A DNA stretch of 64,000 nt from Andalucia godoyi. Its lineage: Eukaryota > Discoba > Jakobea > Jakobida > Andaluciidae. Where the stretch lies: assembly GCA_009859145.1 (NCBI GenBank), contig VRVR01000045.1:93033-157032 (forward strand). Direction: 5' to 3'. Each line of letters starts with the position of its first letter. Position 1 is the stretch's first letter. This document shows, piece after piece, positions 48,270 through 57,653 of this stretch. The notes beneath the pieces were generated by a model. The model did not search any database. It had not been told where the DNA came from and worked only from the letters and a program-made list of their open reading frames with translations. The position numbers and the translations under genes were made by a program.

Positions 48270-49898
48270 ATGCGAGTAAAAGTGCTGTCTCGGGATCCGC
48301 AGATCACAACACGAGACCGGGTGTGTGATCCGATGATCCAGCAGCATAATCTGGACCCTGCGCTGCACCCGCTTGAAAAGCCGCTGGAGTACGCGCGGGC
48401 GGTTGTTGCTGCTAAAAAGTCTCGTCTGTTTGCAAAGCCGTTTCTAGGTGCGCTCTCGGGGATTCCGTCGTCGTCTAACATTTTTTTGCCATCGAGCGAC
48501 TCCGTTACAGGGAGCGTGGATGGTGATGGCGGTGGAGGGTCGTGGGCTCCGAGTGCGGGGCACTCTGACGGTGTTTGGTGCATGGCGAGACATCCGTCCC
48601 GCATTGGGCTTGTTGTGTCGGGAGCATGTGACGGGGAAATTCGACTGTGGGACCTGTCGCTTTCGTCGGGGACGAACGCAAAGACGCATGGATTCTGGAT
48701 TGATTCTTGCCGGCTTGTAATTCCCAATGCGCATTCGGGATTTGTGCGCGGGCTTGCGTGGTCGCGTGCTGGATCGCAGATTGTGAGCTGTGGGTCCGAC
48801 GGACGTGTGGGGCTGTGGCAAATCCACTCGGACTCGATTCAGATTCTTGCAGATTCGGTGGACTCGTCATCAATGCCCACGTTCACGGGTGGTCGCAAAG
48901 GCCTTGTTCGTGTGTGGTCGGGCGATCCGTCAGAGAAGAATACAAAGAAGAAGCAAGTGCGAAGCGAGGACCAGGGATTCTATGACTTGTCATACACGTC
49001 TGTCGACTACTCGGCACTTGATGATCACCGGTTCTTGGCGGCTGCAACAACCGGGCTCGTGCTCTTCAACGTCACGAGGGCAGGTGCCGAACTTGTGTTT
49101 AGCTCGACTATGAACCGCGGGTTTTCATCGGAAGGATTCACAAGCGTCAAGTTCCACAAGTCGGAGCCGTCGCTGTTTGCGGCGTGCACGACGGACCGCG
49201 GCATTCTGCTTGGCGATCTGCGTTCTCGAAGCATTGTGCGCAAGCTCGTCATGTCCCACAAGACCAACCGCATTGTTTTCAATCCTCAGAACCCGCTCGT
49301 GTTTGCTGCAGCAAACGAGGACTGCAACGCGTACTCCTTCGACATCCGCAAGCTCGACAGCGCGTCGTGCGTGTACATGGACCACGTCGGTCCTGTGTTG
49401 GATGTGGACTACTCGCCGACCGGGCGAGAGCTGGTGACTGCATCCTACGATCGCACCATTCGCATCTATCCGGTGGATCACGGCCGCTCTCGAGATGTGT
49501 ATCACACAAAGCGTATGCAGCGCGTGTTTTCCGTCGCATGGTCGCTGGATGCGCAGACCATTCTCACAGGGTCAGACGATGCGCAGATCCGACTATGGAA
49601 GGCCCGGTCGGATGCGATTGTCCATCGCAATGTCGACGGCGACAAGGAAAAGTCCGCAATTGAATACTCGCAGAAGCTGCTCAAGAGATGGGGCCACATG
49701 ACCGAAGTCAAGCGCATTGTGCGCCATCGGCACGTCCCGAAGGCCGTCTTGTCCGCTCGGAGAAAGAGAAACATCATCGACGACGCAAAGAGCCGAAGAG
49801 AAGAAAACGCCAGAAAACACGCTGCAAAATCCAGATCCAAGGACGACTTGTCGCGCGTCGCTGAACGAAGAAAGCACATCGTCGCAATTGAAGAATAA
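48270..49898 (+). CDS. SOF1: SOF1/DCAF13 U3-snoRNP WD40 protein
   Basis: The 542-aa product belongs to the small-subunit processome that matures 18S rRNA in the nucleolus. The N-terminal signature MRVKVLSRDPQITTRDR and the DPALHPLEKPLEYARAV stretch are typical. About seven WD repeats follow (GHSDGVWCMARHP, HSGFVRGLAWS, MDHVGPVLDVDYSPTG, MQRVFSVAWSLD and others). The C-terminal Sof1 domain, HRHVPKAVLSARRKR, ends in a basic helix (KHIVAIEE). An insertion of about 40 residues with little similarity splits the second and third repeats. The start at 48270 is the family start; an in-frame ATG at 48219 adds 17 residues without support. Confidence 0.94.
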   Translation: MRVKVLSRDPQITTRDRVCDPMIQQHNLDPALHPLEKPLEYARAVVAAKKSRLFAKPFLGALSGIPSSSNIFLPSSDSVTGSVDGDGGGGSWAPSAGHSDGVWCMARHPSRIGLVVSGACDGEIRLWDLSLSSGTNAKTHGFWIDSCRLVIPNAHSGFVRGLAWSRAGSQIVSCGSDGRVGLWQIHSDSIQILADSVDSSSMPTFTGGRKGLVRVWSGDPSEKNTKKKQVRSEDQGFYDLSYTSVDYSALDDHRFLAAATTGLVLFNVTRAGAELVFSSTMNRGFSSEGFTSVKFHKSEPSLFAACTTDRGILLGDLRSRSIVRKLVMSHKTNRIVFNPQNPLVFAAANEDCNAYSFDIRKLDSASCVYMDHVGPVLDVDYSPTGRELVTASYDRTIRIYPVDHGRSRDVYHTKRMQRVFSVAWSLDAQTILTGSDDAQIRLWKARSDAIVHRNVDGDKEKSAIEYSQKLLKRWGHMTEVKRIVRHRHVPKAVLSARRKRNIIDDAKSRREENARKHAAKSRSKDDLSRVAERRKHIVAIEE

Positions 49899-50185
49899 AC
49901 AGCAAGGGATTCCATCCACAACCAGCGCATCAGCTGTAGTCGTTCTTCCTCCTTCTACTAATCATTATTGGTCAATTCCTAGACTTGACTACGGTAGGGA
50001 AATCGTATTGTTTGATGTTTCAGCGTTGGAGCGCAAAGCAGTCAGCCGTCTCGACTTCTGCTGTCCTCAGTTTCTTTTGTTAAATTTTTGGTTTTATTAA
50101 TATTTTTTTCATTTCGTTTTTCTCGATCGATGGTCATATATACATAGATACACGACATATAATTGGTTGTTCATATTGTTGTGCA

Positions 50186-53100
50186 ATGGAGCTTTTGAGT
50201 GCACTCATCCAGGTATGCATCTTTTACCCTCCTCCTCCTTTGGTTTTCCTTGTTCCGTGACGACGACCCTCAATCACCATTGCTTACTTGATTGCTTGCT
50301 TGACGATGACTGTTGTGATGATGATGATGATGGTGGTGATGGTGATGGAAATATATGCATGGATACAGACGCAGCAGGACATTTCGTTTGAGACGGATCT
50401 GCTCCGAGACCACCAGTGCCTTCCGCTATGGCTGTCGTACATCTCGACAAAGTCGGAATTGAACCCCGAAGTCCGGTTTTTCTTGTTTGGGCGTGCGATT
50501 GAGGCGGTTCCATGGTCGTACAAGCTGCGGTATCGGTTCCTGGTTGAATTGACAGACTTCGACTATGCGCAGTCGCAGGCGCAGTCGGATCCACGGCGGA
50601 TTGCGACGATCATCCACGTGTTCGAAAGCGCTCTGCAGCAGTTTCCTAAATACCCGGTTCTGTGGCTGTTGTACAGCACGTTTCTGCAGCGACACTCGCT
50701 GATCACAGAGACCCGCGTCGTCTTCAATCGGTCGCTCGCATGCCTGCCTCTGTCCCAGCATTGGCGAATATGGGATGCGTATGTGCATTGGATACTGACC
50801 TCGAAAGAGGCGCTGCCAGTGCAGACAGTATGCGCCGTGTCTGCAAGGTTTCTGCCGTTTGCACTCTCTTCGCGTCTGAAGAGGTTCTCGAAGAGCTTGG
50901 ATGCGGTGGAAGCGTTGCTTTTGGAACGGGCGCAGTATCAGCCGGCTGTTCGGTTCGTTTGGAGGAGGCTCGAGCATGCTGTGAATTCGCAGCGTCACAA
51001 CATCGCAGAGTCGCTGCTGGAGCGACTGTTGGAGCTCTGCTCATTGCATCCGCATGCGTCACAAGGCGTCGTCGACGTGGACAAGTTGTGCGAAGGGCTG
51101 TTGGGCCAAGCGAGCGCGGCATCGGCATCAGGATCAGGATTAGAAAATGTTCCCGTTGCTTCGAAGCTGAGGATTAAGAATCGGGCACAGGTTTGGTGCT
51201 TTTGGGCGCAGTTTCATGCGGAACAGAGGCATTTGGAGAAAGCATTTATTGTTTTTGAGGACGGTCTACGCAATGCACAGACCATCGCAGAGTTTGCAGA
51301 AGTCTTCGATGGGTACACGACGTTTTTGGAGGCTCTTTTGGACTCTATCGAACAGCAGCTCCATCCAGACGACGACGAAGGACAAACAGGTCAGCATCAG
51401 TCATTTCTGGATGCGACATTCCAGCGTCTCATGGCGCATTTGGAGCATCTGCTGGACCGCCGTCCGATTCTCCTAAACACTGTGCAATTACGCGAAGCGC
51501 CACAGCATGTCTCGCTGTACCACGATCGTGTTCGAATCATGCAAAAAAATCCAAAGTTGGGATATTCGCTCGAGGATGTTGACAAGACATATCAGGAAGC
51601 GCTAGAGAAGATTGATGTTCTTGCTGCTCGTGGAAGACCACACACACTTTGGCTAGCTGCGGCCAAGTTCTATGCGCGAGAAATGGCCAACATGGACAAA
51701 GCCCGCGATCTGTTGAGAAGTGCTGTGCAAATCTCGTTTCCTCGGAATGACGACAATGCAGACCTTTGGTGCCAGTACGCGGAGCTCGAGCTGAAGCACA
51801 CTCCAATTGCTGCTGCGGCGGGGGGGCTGTCCGCACAAACCGTCAAATCCATGGCATTGCAGCGCGCAATCCAAGTTCTGCGCCAGGTGCTTTACGACTC
51901 GGAATTGTCGGCTTCCGAGGAACACGGGGCAGCAGCAGGATCAGCAGGAGGAACAGGAGGAACAGGAGGAACAGGAGGAACAGGAGGAGAAGGTGTCGAA
52001 GTGAATGATTACGAGGTGGATGGAGGAGACTCCAGAAAAAGAAGGCGACGAGGCGGGAATTGGGACGGTGGATCCAAGCGTGCAAAGCTCTCGGCCTCGC
52101 AGATTATCGAGTCCTTCAAGATTAACTCTGCAGTGTCCTGTCGAACGGTCCCCCGCATTTGGGGAATGTTGAGCGACCTGTATGAGCAAGCCGGTGATAT
52201 CGAGCAGGCGCGGCATGTGTATCTCGATGCCCTGCAAGAGCAAGTTGCGACTCCTACCTTGTGTGTTTCGGGAGTTTGCATGCTTGTGGAGAACCAGCGA
52301 TTTGAGCAGGCGTTCCAGCTACTTGAGCGCTCTGTGGAGTCCTTTCCGTGGCCCATGTCAGAGCCTTTGTGGCGTCTCTACGGTACCCTGTTTATCGATC
52401 GTTTTCGCGGGACCCAGCTGGAGCGTGGTCGAGAGCTGTTTGAACAAGCCATTTTGCAGGCCCGCAGTTTCAAATTGGGGAATGCGAGTGCATTGATGAA
52501 CGGAGGTGAGCAAGCTCTCGTCCATACCAATGCGTTTGTGTCTCTCTTTCTCCAGTACGCAAGTTACGAAGCAAGCTACGGTCTGGAGTCGCGAGTGATT
52601 TCGATCTACCGACGTGCGCTTGCAACTTTGCCGATGCACGTCCGGGGTGTGATCGCCGAGAGTTTTGTTCGGTACCTGGTGTTGGAGTCCTGTGGCATTG
52701 CCCGAAGTCGTCCGTTTCTGGACAGCTTGTTGTCTCTGTCGTCAGCTGCAAAGCCCGGCTCTGCGGCGGCGTCGCCACCAACTCTGAATGATGCCGATTC
52801 AATTCGCCTCGGCCTTTCGTATGCTTCCATGGAAACTCGTCTTGGTGAGATTGACCGAGCCCGCGTTCTGTATGTCTATTGTGCCCAGCTGGCGAATCCT
52901 GCAGTCGTCGGCCAGTCACTTGCAAGCCTTGCCTGGAGTTCTTGGCACAAGTTCGAGTCGCAGCATGGCACCAACACTTCGTTTGCAGAAATGAGCAGGA
53001 TCCGCCGCACGCTCACTTTAAAGTTTGAACCCGAGACGAACGTGTCGGTTGCAGCGATGTTTCGTCACAGACGCGCCCCTCATCGGGTCCTCGGCCACGA

Positions 53101-53281
53101 CGATGGCCACCATCGCCACCACCCTCACCACCAAGTCCCCGACCAAGTTCCCGACCAAGACCCCGATCAAGACCCCGGTCAAGTCCAGGATCAAGACTCC
53201 GATCAAGACCAGGATCAAGACCAGGATCAAGACCAAGCGAAAATTGACCAGTATCTCGAGGAATTTGAGCATCGTGGATAA
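50186..53281 (+). CDS. SYF1: SYF1/XAB2 HAT-repeat splicing factor, probable mini first exon
   Basis: SYF1 is a scaffold of the Prp19/NineTeen complex in the spliceosome. The frame encodes many HAT helices with the SYF1 opening ETDLLRDHQCLPLWLSYI, VPWSYKLRYRFLVEL and LPLSQHWRIWDAYV, and the late segment RRTLTLKFEPETNVS. I propose exon 1 at 50186-50212 (MELLSALIQ), an intron at 50213-50368 (GTATGC donor, ACAG acceptor, 156 bases) and exon 2 from 50369 in the correct phase; total 979 aa. Without splicing, translation would have to begin in a low-complexity Met/Val run (MTVVMMMMMVV) upstream of MEIYAW. Oddities: a Gly/Thr-repeat insert (about GTGGTGGTG) in the middle and a C-terminal (D-Q)n tail from a 6-12-base DNA repeat (about 53130-53240). 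Confidence 0.9.
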
Positions 53282-53404
53282 GAGAGAGAGAGAGAGAGGG
53301 AGTGCTGGAGACGGTGTTTTCCAAGCGATTGATTCATTTTCATTTTATTCATTTTTTTTTTTAATACACAAAAGGATTGATTGTTGAGCGACGGTGGCTA
53401 CTTG

Positions 53405-53923
53405 CTAGGCAGTAGGCGGCATTGTCTTTGTGACGTGTTCTTCTTCGACCTCTGGGTTCCTGCTGGCTTCCTGGACGATATGGACAAATTTCCGGAGTCT
53501 CTCTCCGACGACGGAGTTCAGCTCCGACTTTCGCGACGCAAGCAAGTACGCATCAAGACCCCCGGCCTTGTCGATGCATCGTAGAGCATGCGCCGTGACT
53601 TGCATCCGGATGCTCTGTCCAAGGGTCTCTGAATACATGTTCTTATACTGTACATTCGGCTTCCACAATCTCCGAGTCCTATCTCACCATCACGCATCAT
53701 TAGCATCCACCTCATCACCGACGGAAAACACACACGACAAATGCTGCATCCATGCATGGGGCAGCAGTAAAACATGAGAAGATTTAAAGGAAAGCGAGAC
53801 GACATACTTGCGCTCCGAGAACGACACGTTGTTTCCAGTGAGAATCGTTCGTCCGGCGTACAGTCCACGTTGTGCACGATGCAGCACTCCCCGCGCGAAC
53901 TCGCCAGCAATCGACAGCGACAT
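53405..53923 (-). CDS. Mitochondrial ribosomal protein bL28m, two exons
   Basis: The exons are 53808-53923 and 53405-53678, giving 129 aa. The product has LYAGRTILTGNNVSFSERK then TRRLWKPNVQYK, QSIRMQVTAHALRCIDKAGGLDAYLL: the bacterial bL28 core (G...GNNVSHS...RR...PNLQ and the lysine-containing IDK-GLD segment), with a C-terminal extension usual for mitochondrial members. bL28 is a large-subunit protein. The intron (53679-53807, 129 bases, phase 2) has GTATGT, a CTAAT branch-like element and ATAG. The N-terminus MSLSIAGEFARG could be a short targeting sequence. The 5' flank is a CACT-type repeat that begins only 8 bases before the ATG. Confidence 0.9.
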
Positions 53924-54835
53924 CCCCCCCACTCACTCACTCACTCACTCACTCACTCACTCTGATAACATGAAGAAGAAAAAGAAAAGAAAAAAAAAAC
54001 AGGACTGAAAATGAAATGAAAATGAAACCGAAAGCAAAACCAAAGAAAGCCCAAAAGCGACAGACAATTAGAAATGAGAGCAACAAACGAAAAAAGATGC
54101 GAAAAAGACGGGCGCCTGTCTCAAGTCGCAAGTCTCAAGTGTCAAGGCTTCACGAAAAGGAAAAAAGGTCCGACATTTCCCCCGCTTTTTTTTTTAGGTA
54201 CAAATCGTCCGCCCCGCATGAACGCTTGTAGTGCGCATCGGGTTTACTTCGGAGTCGGGAATTGACGCCTGTATTATACACTGAGCATGCATATCTACGA
54301 ATAGACATGCATATTCAATCCTTGCATCCCGTTGCCGCGAAGGAGATAGGCCCCAACATGCCTCACGGCGTTCCTGAGAGGGGTGCATTTTGATTCCGAC
54401 GGCCCTAGCAGCAGGCGTAGTGACACGTGGTCTCTTAGGAGGTCTGCGGGACCTAGGAGGCCCTGGCATCGGGCGGCGTAGGCGTAGGCGTAGGCGAGTG
54501 CGTCATCCCAGCGCACTCACGCCCATATTTGAATTAATAAAGTGAAACCAACGAATGATCGAATAGATGGCTACGGATGTTGCGTTAAATCGTGTCGAAA
54601 ATGCAGAGCCTGTGTCACCGGCTGAATTTTGGCTGAGCGTGCGTAAGCACGAGTTCCTGTGAAGCAAACGTGCTAGTGTCGGCCAGTATTGACCGTGTCT
54701 GTTTATGGATACTTCCTTTCCGTATGCATGACAATGACACGTCATTATTCGACGGCGGTGATTCATTTCCATTAACGGTTCCGTTAGTCTGCATCAGCGG
54801 GCGAGATATAGGAATAAGAGCAGGGAAAAGTGTGA
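53924..54835. other. Divergent 0.9-kb interval with ACTC repeat
   Basis: The (ACTC)n tract at 53931-53962 is followed by A-rich, then GC-richer sequence with short repeats (GTAGGCGTAGGCGTAGGCG near 54480) and a small inverted motif (GCGTGC...GCACG near 54638). No ORF is supported. The middle part (54200-54640) is compositionally distinct and could hold a non-coding RNA, but I find no match to a known snRNA. Confidence 0.5.
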
Positions 54836-55774
54836 ATGGGGGGGTTTTGGTATTCGATCTCGCTGTCTGTGCTGGCGGGGCTTTCAACACCGCTTGGAGC
54901 GATTCCTGTGGTGTTACTGGGCATTCCGACGTCGCGGACAATGGGTCTACTTGTGTCGTTTGCAGCAGGAGTCATGCTCTATCTGTCGCTGCTCGATCTA
55001 ATGCCAGACGTGCTGCATACCCTCGATGCATTCTCCTCCATTGCAGCATTCGTCTCAGGCACAATCTCTTTTATCGCAATCCACCATTTCGTCCCGGACT
55101 CGAACCCTATGCTCACTCGACTCCTCTCCTCCTCCTCCTCCTCAGCATCGTCATCGTCGGTTGTGCAGCTGGAAAAACAAAATTCCGTGTCATCATCACA
55201 ACCATCTCCACCACCGCCAGCATCATCGGCGTCGTCGAAAGGACTTCTACTTGTTCCGAGCAAGCAGCGACCAGGTGTAATATCAAAGTCTGCGCTGCTG
55301 ATCTTGATTGCTCTGTCACTGCATAATCTCCCGGAAGGAATGGCCGTCTTCTTAACGTCGTCGTCTTCGACGTCATCGTCGTTGTCGCCGCTGCGATTGG
55401 TGGCTGCAATTGCGATGCACAATGTGCCAGAGGGCGTGGCACTGGCGGCTCCAGTGTATGCGTCCACGCGATCTGTGCGAGCGGTGATGATCGCGACGTT
55501 CTTGTCGGGGCTGTGCGAGCCGCTCGGCGCAGCAGTGCTCGGCGGTCTCATTTCCGTGTCGTCTGTGTTCGGAACATCCGCAGAGGACCCGCTGTGGATG
55601 GCAGATGCGGTGTGGGCTGCGCTGGGCTGGGTCTCCGGCATGATGGCAGCCGTCAGCGTCGAACTGATGCGCGAGGCTTCGGGATACGCAGGAAGCAAAG
55701 TCGTCGCGATCGGGACCTTGGCGGGAGGGTTTGCCACTGCTGCTCTACACACGGTCGCAGAATCCATCGCGTAA
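54836..55774 (+). CDS. ZIP-family zinc transporter
   Basis: The 312-aa product is a metal importer with about eight membrane segments. It opens with SVLAGLSTPLGAIPVVLLG and GLLVSFAAGVMLYLSLLDLMP, typical of the ZIP subfamily related to ZupT and Zip11. A cytoplasmic loop of about 60 residues (88-150) is rich in Ser and Pro. The two metal-site helices carry HNLPEG (163-168) and HNVPEG (195-200), and GLCEPLGAAVLG follows, all signature ZIP motifs. The loop lacks the His-rich segment seen in many ZIPs. The ATG at 54836 is right before the first membrane segment. Zinc is the likely substrate; iron or manganese are possible. Confidence 0.9.
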   Translation: MGGFWYSISLSVLAGLSTPLGAIPVVLLGIPTSRTMGLLVSFAAGVMLYLSLLDLMPDVLHTLDAFSSIAAFVSGTISFIAIHHFVPDSNPMLTRLLSSSSSSASSSSVVQLEKQNSVSSSQPSPPPPASSASSKGLLLVPSKQRPGVISKSALLILIALSLHNLPEGMAVFLTSSSSTSSSLSPLRLVAAIAMHNVPEGVALAAPVYASTRSVRAVMIATFLSGLCEPLGAAVLGGLISVSSVFGTSAEDPLWMADAVWAALGWVSGMMAAVSVELMREASGYAGSKVVAIGTLAGGFATAALHTVAESIA

Positions 55775-55913
55775 AAAACTTGCTCTCCAATCGTCCTTGA
55801 CATATAGATAAATAGATAAAATAAAATGAAAAATAAATTTAATCGAGAACTTGCATGAATTGAATGTGGGTTGGATTCGGAAACGGAGCGGCGAGCAGTC
55901 GAAATTAACGATG

Positions 55914-57059
55914 TTACGCTGAAGGGCTTGCGAGAATCTTGAGGTCTGCATAAACAGAGTAGTGGTCGGAAAGCTGCTTGAACGGCTTGTTCTCGACAAA
56001 GAATGGCTCGCAGCCTGCATCGATCACTTCGAACCGCCGCCTGGACAGCACCTCGCAGCCGTCGAAGCTCTCACTGCCGTCGCTCGTCGCTGTGGCAAAA
56101 TCAGAAACTGAAGCAGAAGTTGTCGCTACGAGGTTTCTCTTTTGGAGTGCAAAGATAAAGTCCAGGCTCTTCTGGCAGCACCAATCCATCTTCCCGGTGA
56201 GCACCTTCTCTGTGGGACAGACGCCCGACTGCATTTGCTCCTGTTCTTCCTGGATCTCCTTTTTGCTCTTCTTGTTTTTCATTGCTGCTTCTTGCTTTTG
56301 CTTCTCTGCCCCTGCAACTGCTTCTTGCCCTGGCATTGGGTCTGCTTCGTGCCGGGGATCCTGGACATCTCCGACGGTGATTGGATGCTCCCCGGTGTGC
56401 TGAAAGACCGAGTCCACGACATGTTCCCACACGCCGGTCGCAAAGATTGACTTGCAGAGCGAAGCATACTGCTCATCATCGCGCCCATCGACGTTGAGGT
56501 CTCCAGCAAGAAGCACAACGTCGGCGTCCGAATCCTCGATGAACCTGCGCAGCTCCTCCAACTGCGCAAGCCTGACCTTCTGCTGCTTGGCCTTCTTTGC
56601 CCCCGACGAATTCACATAGGAAGCCTGCAGATGCGTCGTCACGATTTCGACGCTGACGCCCGCCTCCGAGACAATCGTCGCGCCCAAGCATCCCTTGTGA
56701 GTGAATGCATCGATGTCGCACCCGACCTTGAACACCACCGACCGCGTCTTTGTGATGGGCACGCGCGACGCAATCACCAGCCCAGAGTCAATAACCTTCA
56801 ATCGAAACACGTCTCTCCACGTCTTCCCCGGCATCACAGCATGGTAAATGTACCCACGCGCCGTCGCAAGCTCCAATGCAAGCTCCCGCCGCGACGTCAG
56901 GAACGAAAACAGCTCCTGGAAACACAGCACGTCGTACCGCCCCAGTCGAGCATCCGAGAAAAACTCTCGTAGTCGATCCGCTTTGTGGTCCGAACACCCA
57001 TTCGAACGCACTGCTGGAGGCCGCAAAAACATATTGTACGACAGGACCGACACCTTCAT
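55914..57059 (-). CDS. Neutral-sphingomyelinase-like EEP phosphodiesterase
   Basis: The 381-aa product has the endonuclease/exonuclease/phosphatase fold: SYNMF (N9), CFQEL (metal Glu49), LVIASRVPI, TTHLQASY, AGDLNVDGRDDEQY and a C-terminal SDHYSVYADL with catalytic Asp-His. The residue set and the opening resemble neutral sphingomyelinase and related lipid phosphodiesterases more than DNA-repair nucleases. A Gln/Lys/Glu-rich insert (about residues 245-290) and a DWCCQKSLDFIFAL core segment separate the halves. No transmembrane anchor is visible, so association with membranes is uncertain. I start at ATG 57059 (MKVSVLSYNM); the 11 residues before it begin with TTG. The substrate is inference. 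Confidence 0.82.
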   Translation of the reverse strand: MKVSVLSYNMFLRPPAVRSNGCSDHKADRLREFFSDARLGRYDVLCFQELFSFLTSRRELALELATARGYIYHAVMPGKTWRDVFRLKVIDSGLVIASRVPITKTRSVVFKVGCDIDAFTHKGCLGATIVSEAGVSVEIVTTHLQASYVNSSGAKKAKQQKVRLAQLEELRRFIEDSDADVVLLAGDLNVDGRDDEQYASLCKSIFATGVWEHVVDSVFQHTGEHPITVGDVQDPRHEADPMPGQEAVAGAEKQKQEAAMKNKKSKKEIQEEQEQMQSGVCPTEKVLTGKMDWCCQKSLDFIFALQKRNLVATTSASVSDFATATSDGSESFDGCEVLSRRRFEVIDAGCEPFFVENKPFKQLSDHYSVYADLKILASPSA

Positions 57060-57653
57060 CCCACAACTCGCAGCGCACAACCCGCAGCACAAACGTACTC
57101 ACTTGAGGAGGAAATTATTTTATTTATTTATTTAAAAAAATGAAAAAAAATATAATAACACAGAAATCTGAAAAACGACGCGGATGGGAACATTCGATTC
57201 CAGAGCACAATTGTATAGAAAGAGGGGAGCCAAGTACGGCAGGGAAGGAAGAAGGCGCGTTTCCCCAAATCAATCAATCATCGCCCCCCTCCCTTCAAAG
57301 CATCCAGCATCCAGCATCAAGCATCAAGGAACACAGAAACGTGTTGGCTACAGACGTTTTATTTTCGTAAACGGTTGGGAAATTCAAAGGCTTGACGGAG
57401 GCCACTGCAGGTTATTGCTGATTCAGCCAAAAGCCAAGAGGTCATTATGGATTTTGATTCTGTTGATTTCTCCATTCTTTGAATGATTCTGTTTATATAT
57501 ACATAACTTTTTGGTTTTGTTTTGTCTGTTTGCTTGCTTGCTTTTTTTCCTCCGTCTCGCCTTCCTAGACGCAGTGAGTTCTGGTGAGTGGAACATCTGC
57601 TTTCCTGAGGCGCGCGTGTGCACGTGTGAGGTGGACCTGGGGTGGATGAGATA
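57060..57653. other. Divergent promoter region before the coiled-coil gene
   Basis: About 590 bases contain an A-rich tract (57120-57165), a stretch of GCATC(C/A)A repeats (57300-57327) that includes the recurrent motif, and T/C-rich sequence before the ATG at 57654. No gene is seen. Confidence 0.55.
57316..57326 (-). promoter_or_regulatory. Candidate promoter motif TGATGCTTGAT (copy 4)
   Basis: Exact match on the minus strand, 257 bases from the sphingomyelinase-like start and 328 from the coiled-coil gene. It is embedded in short repeats of the type CCAGCAT. Confidence 0.4.

Noticed and set aside
53281-53310. GA repeat just after SYF1 as a regulatory element
   Set aside because: It is a simple microsatellite in the 3' flank with no other support.
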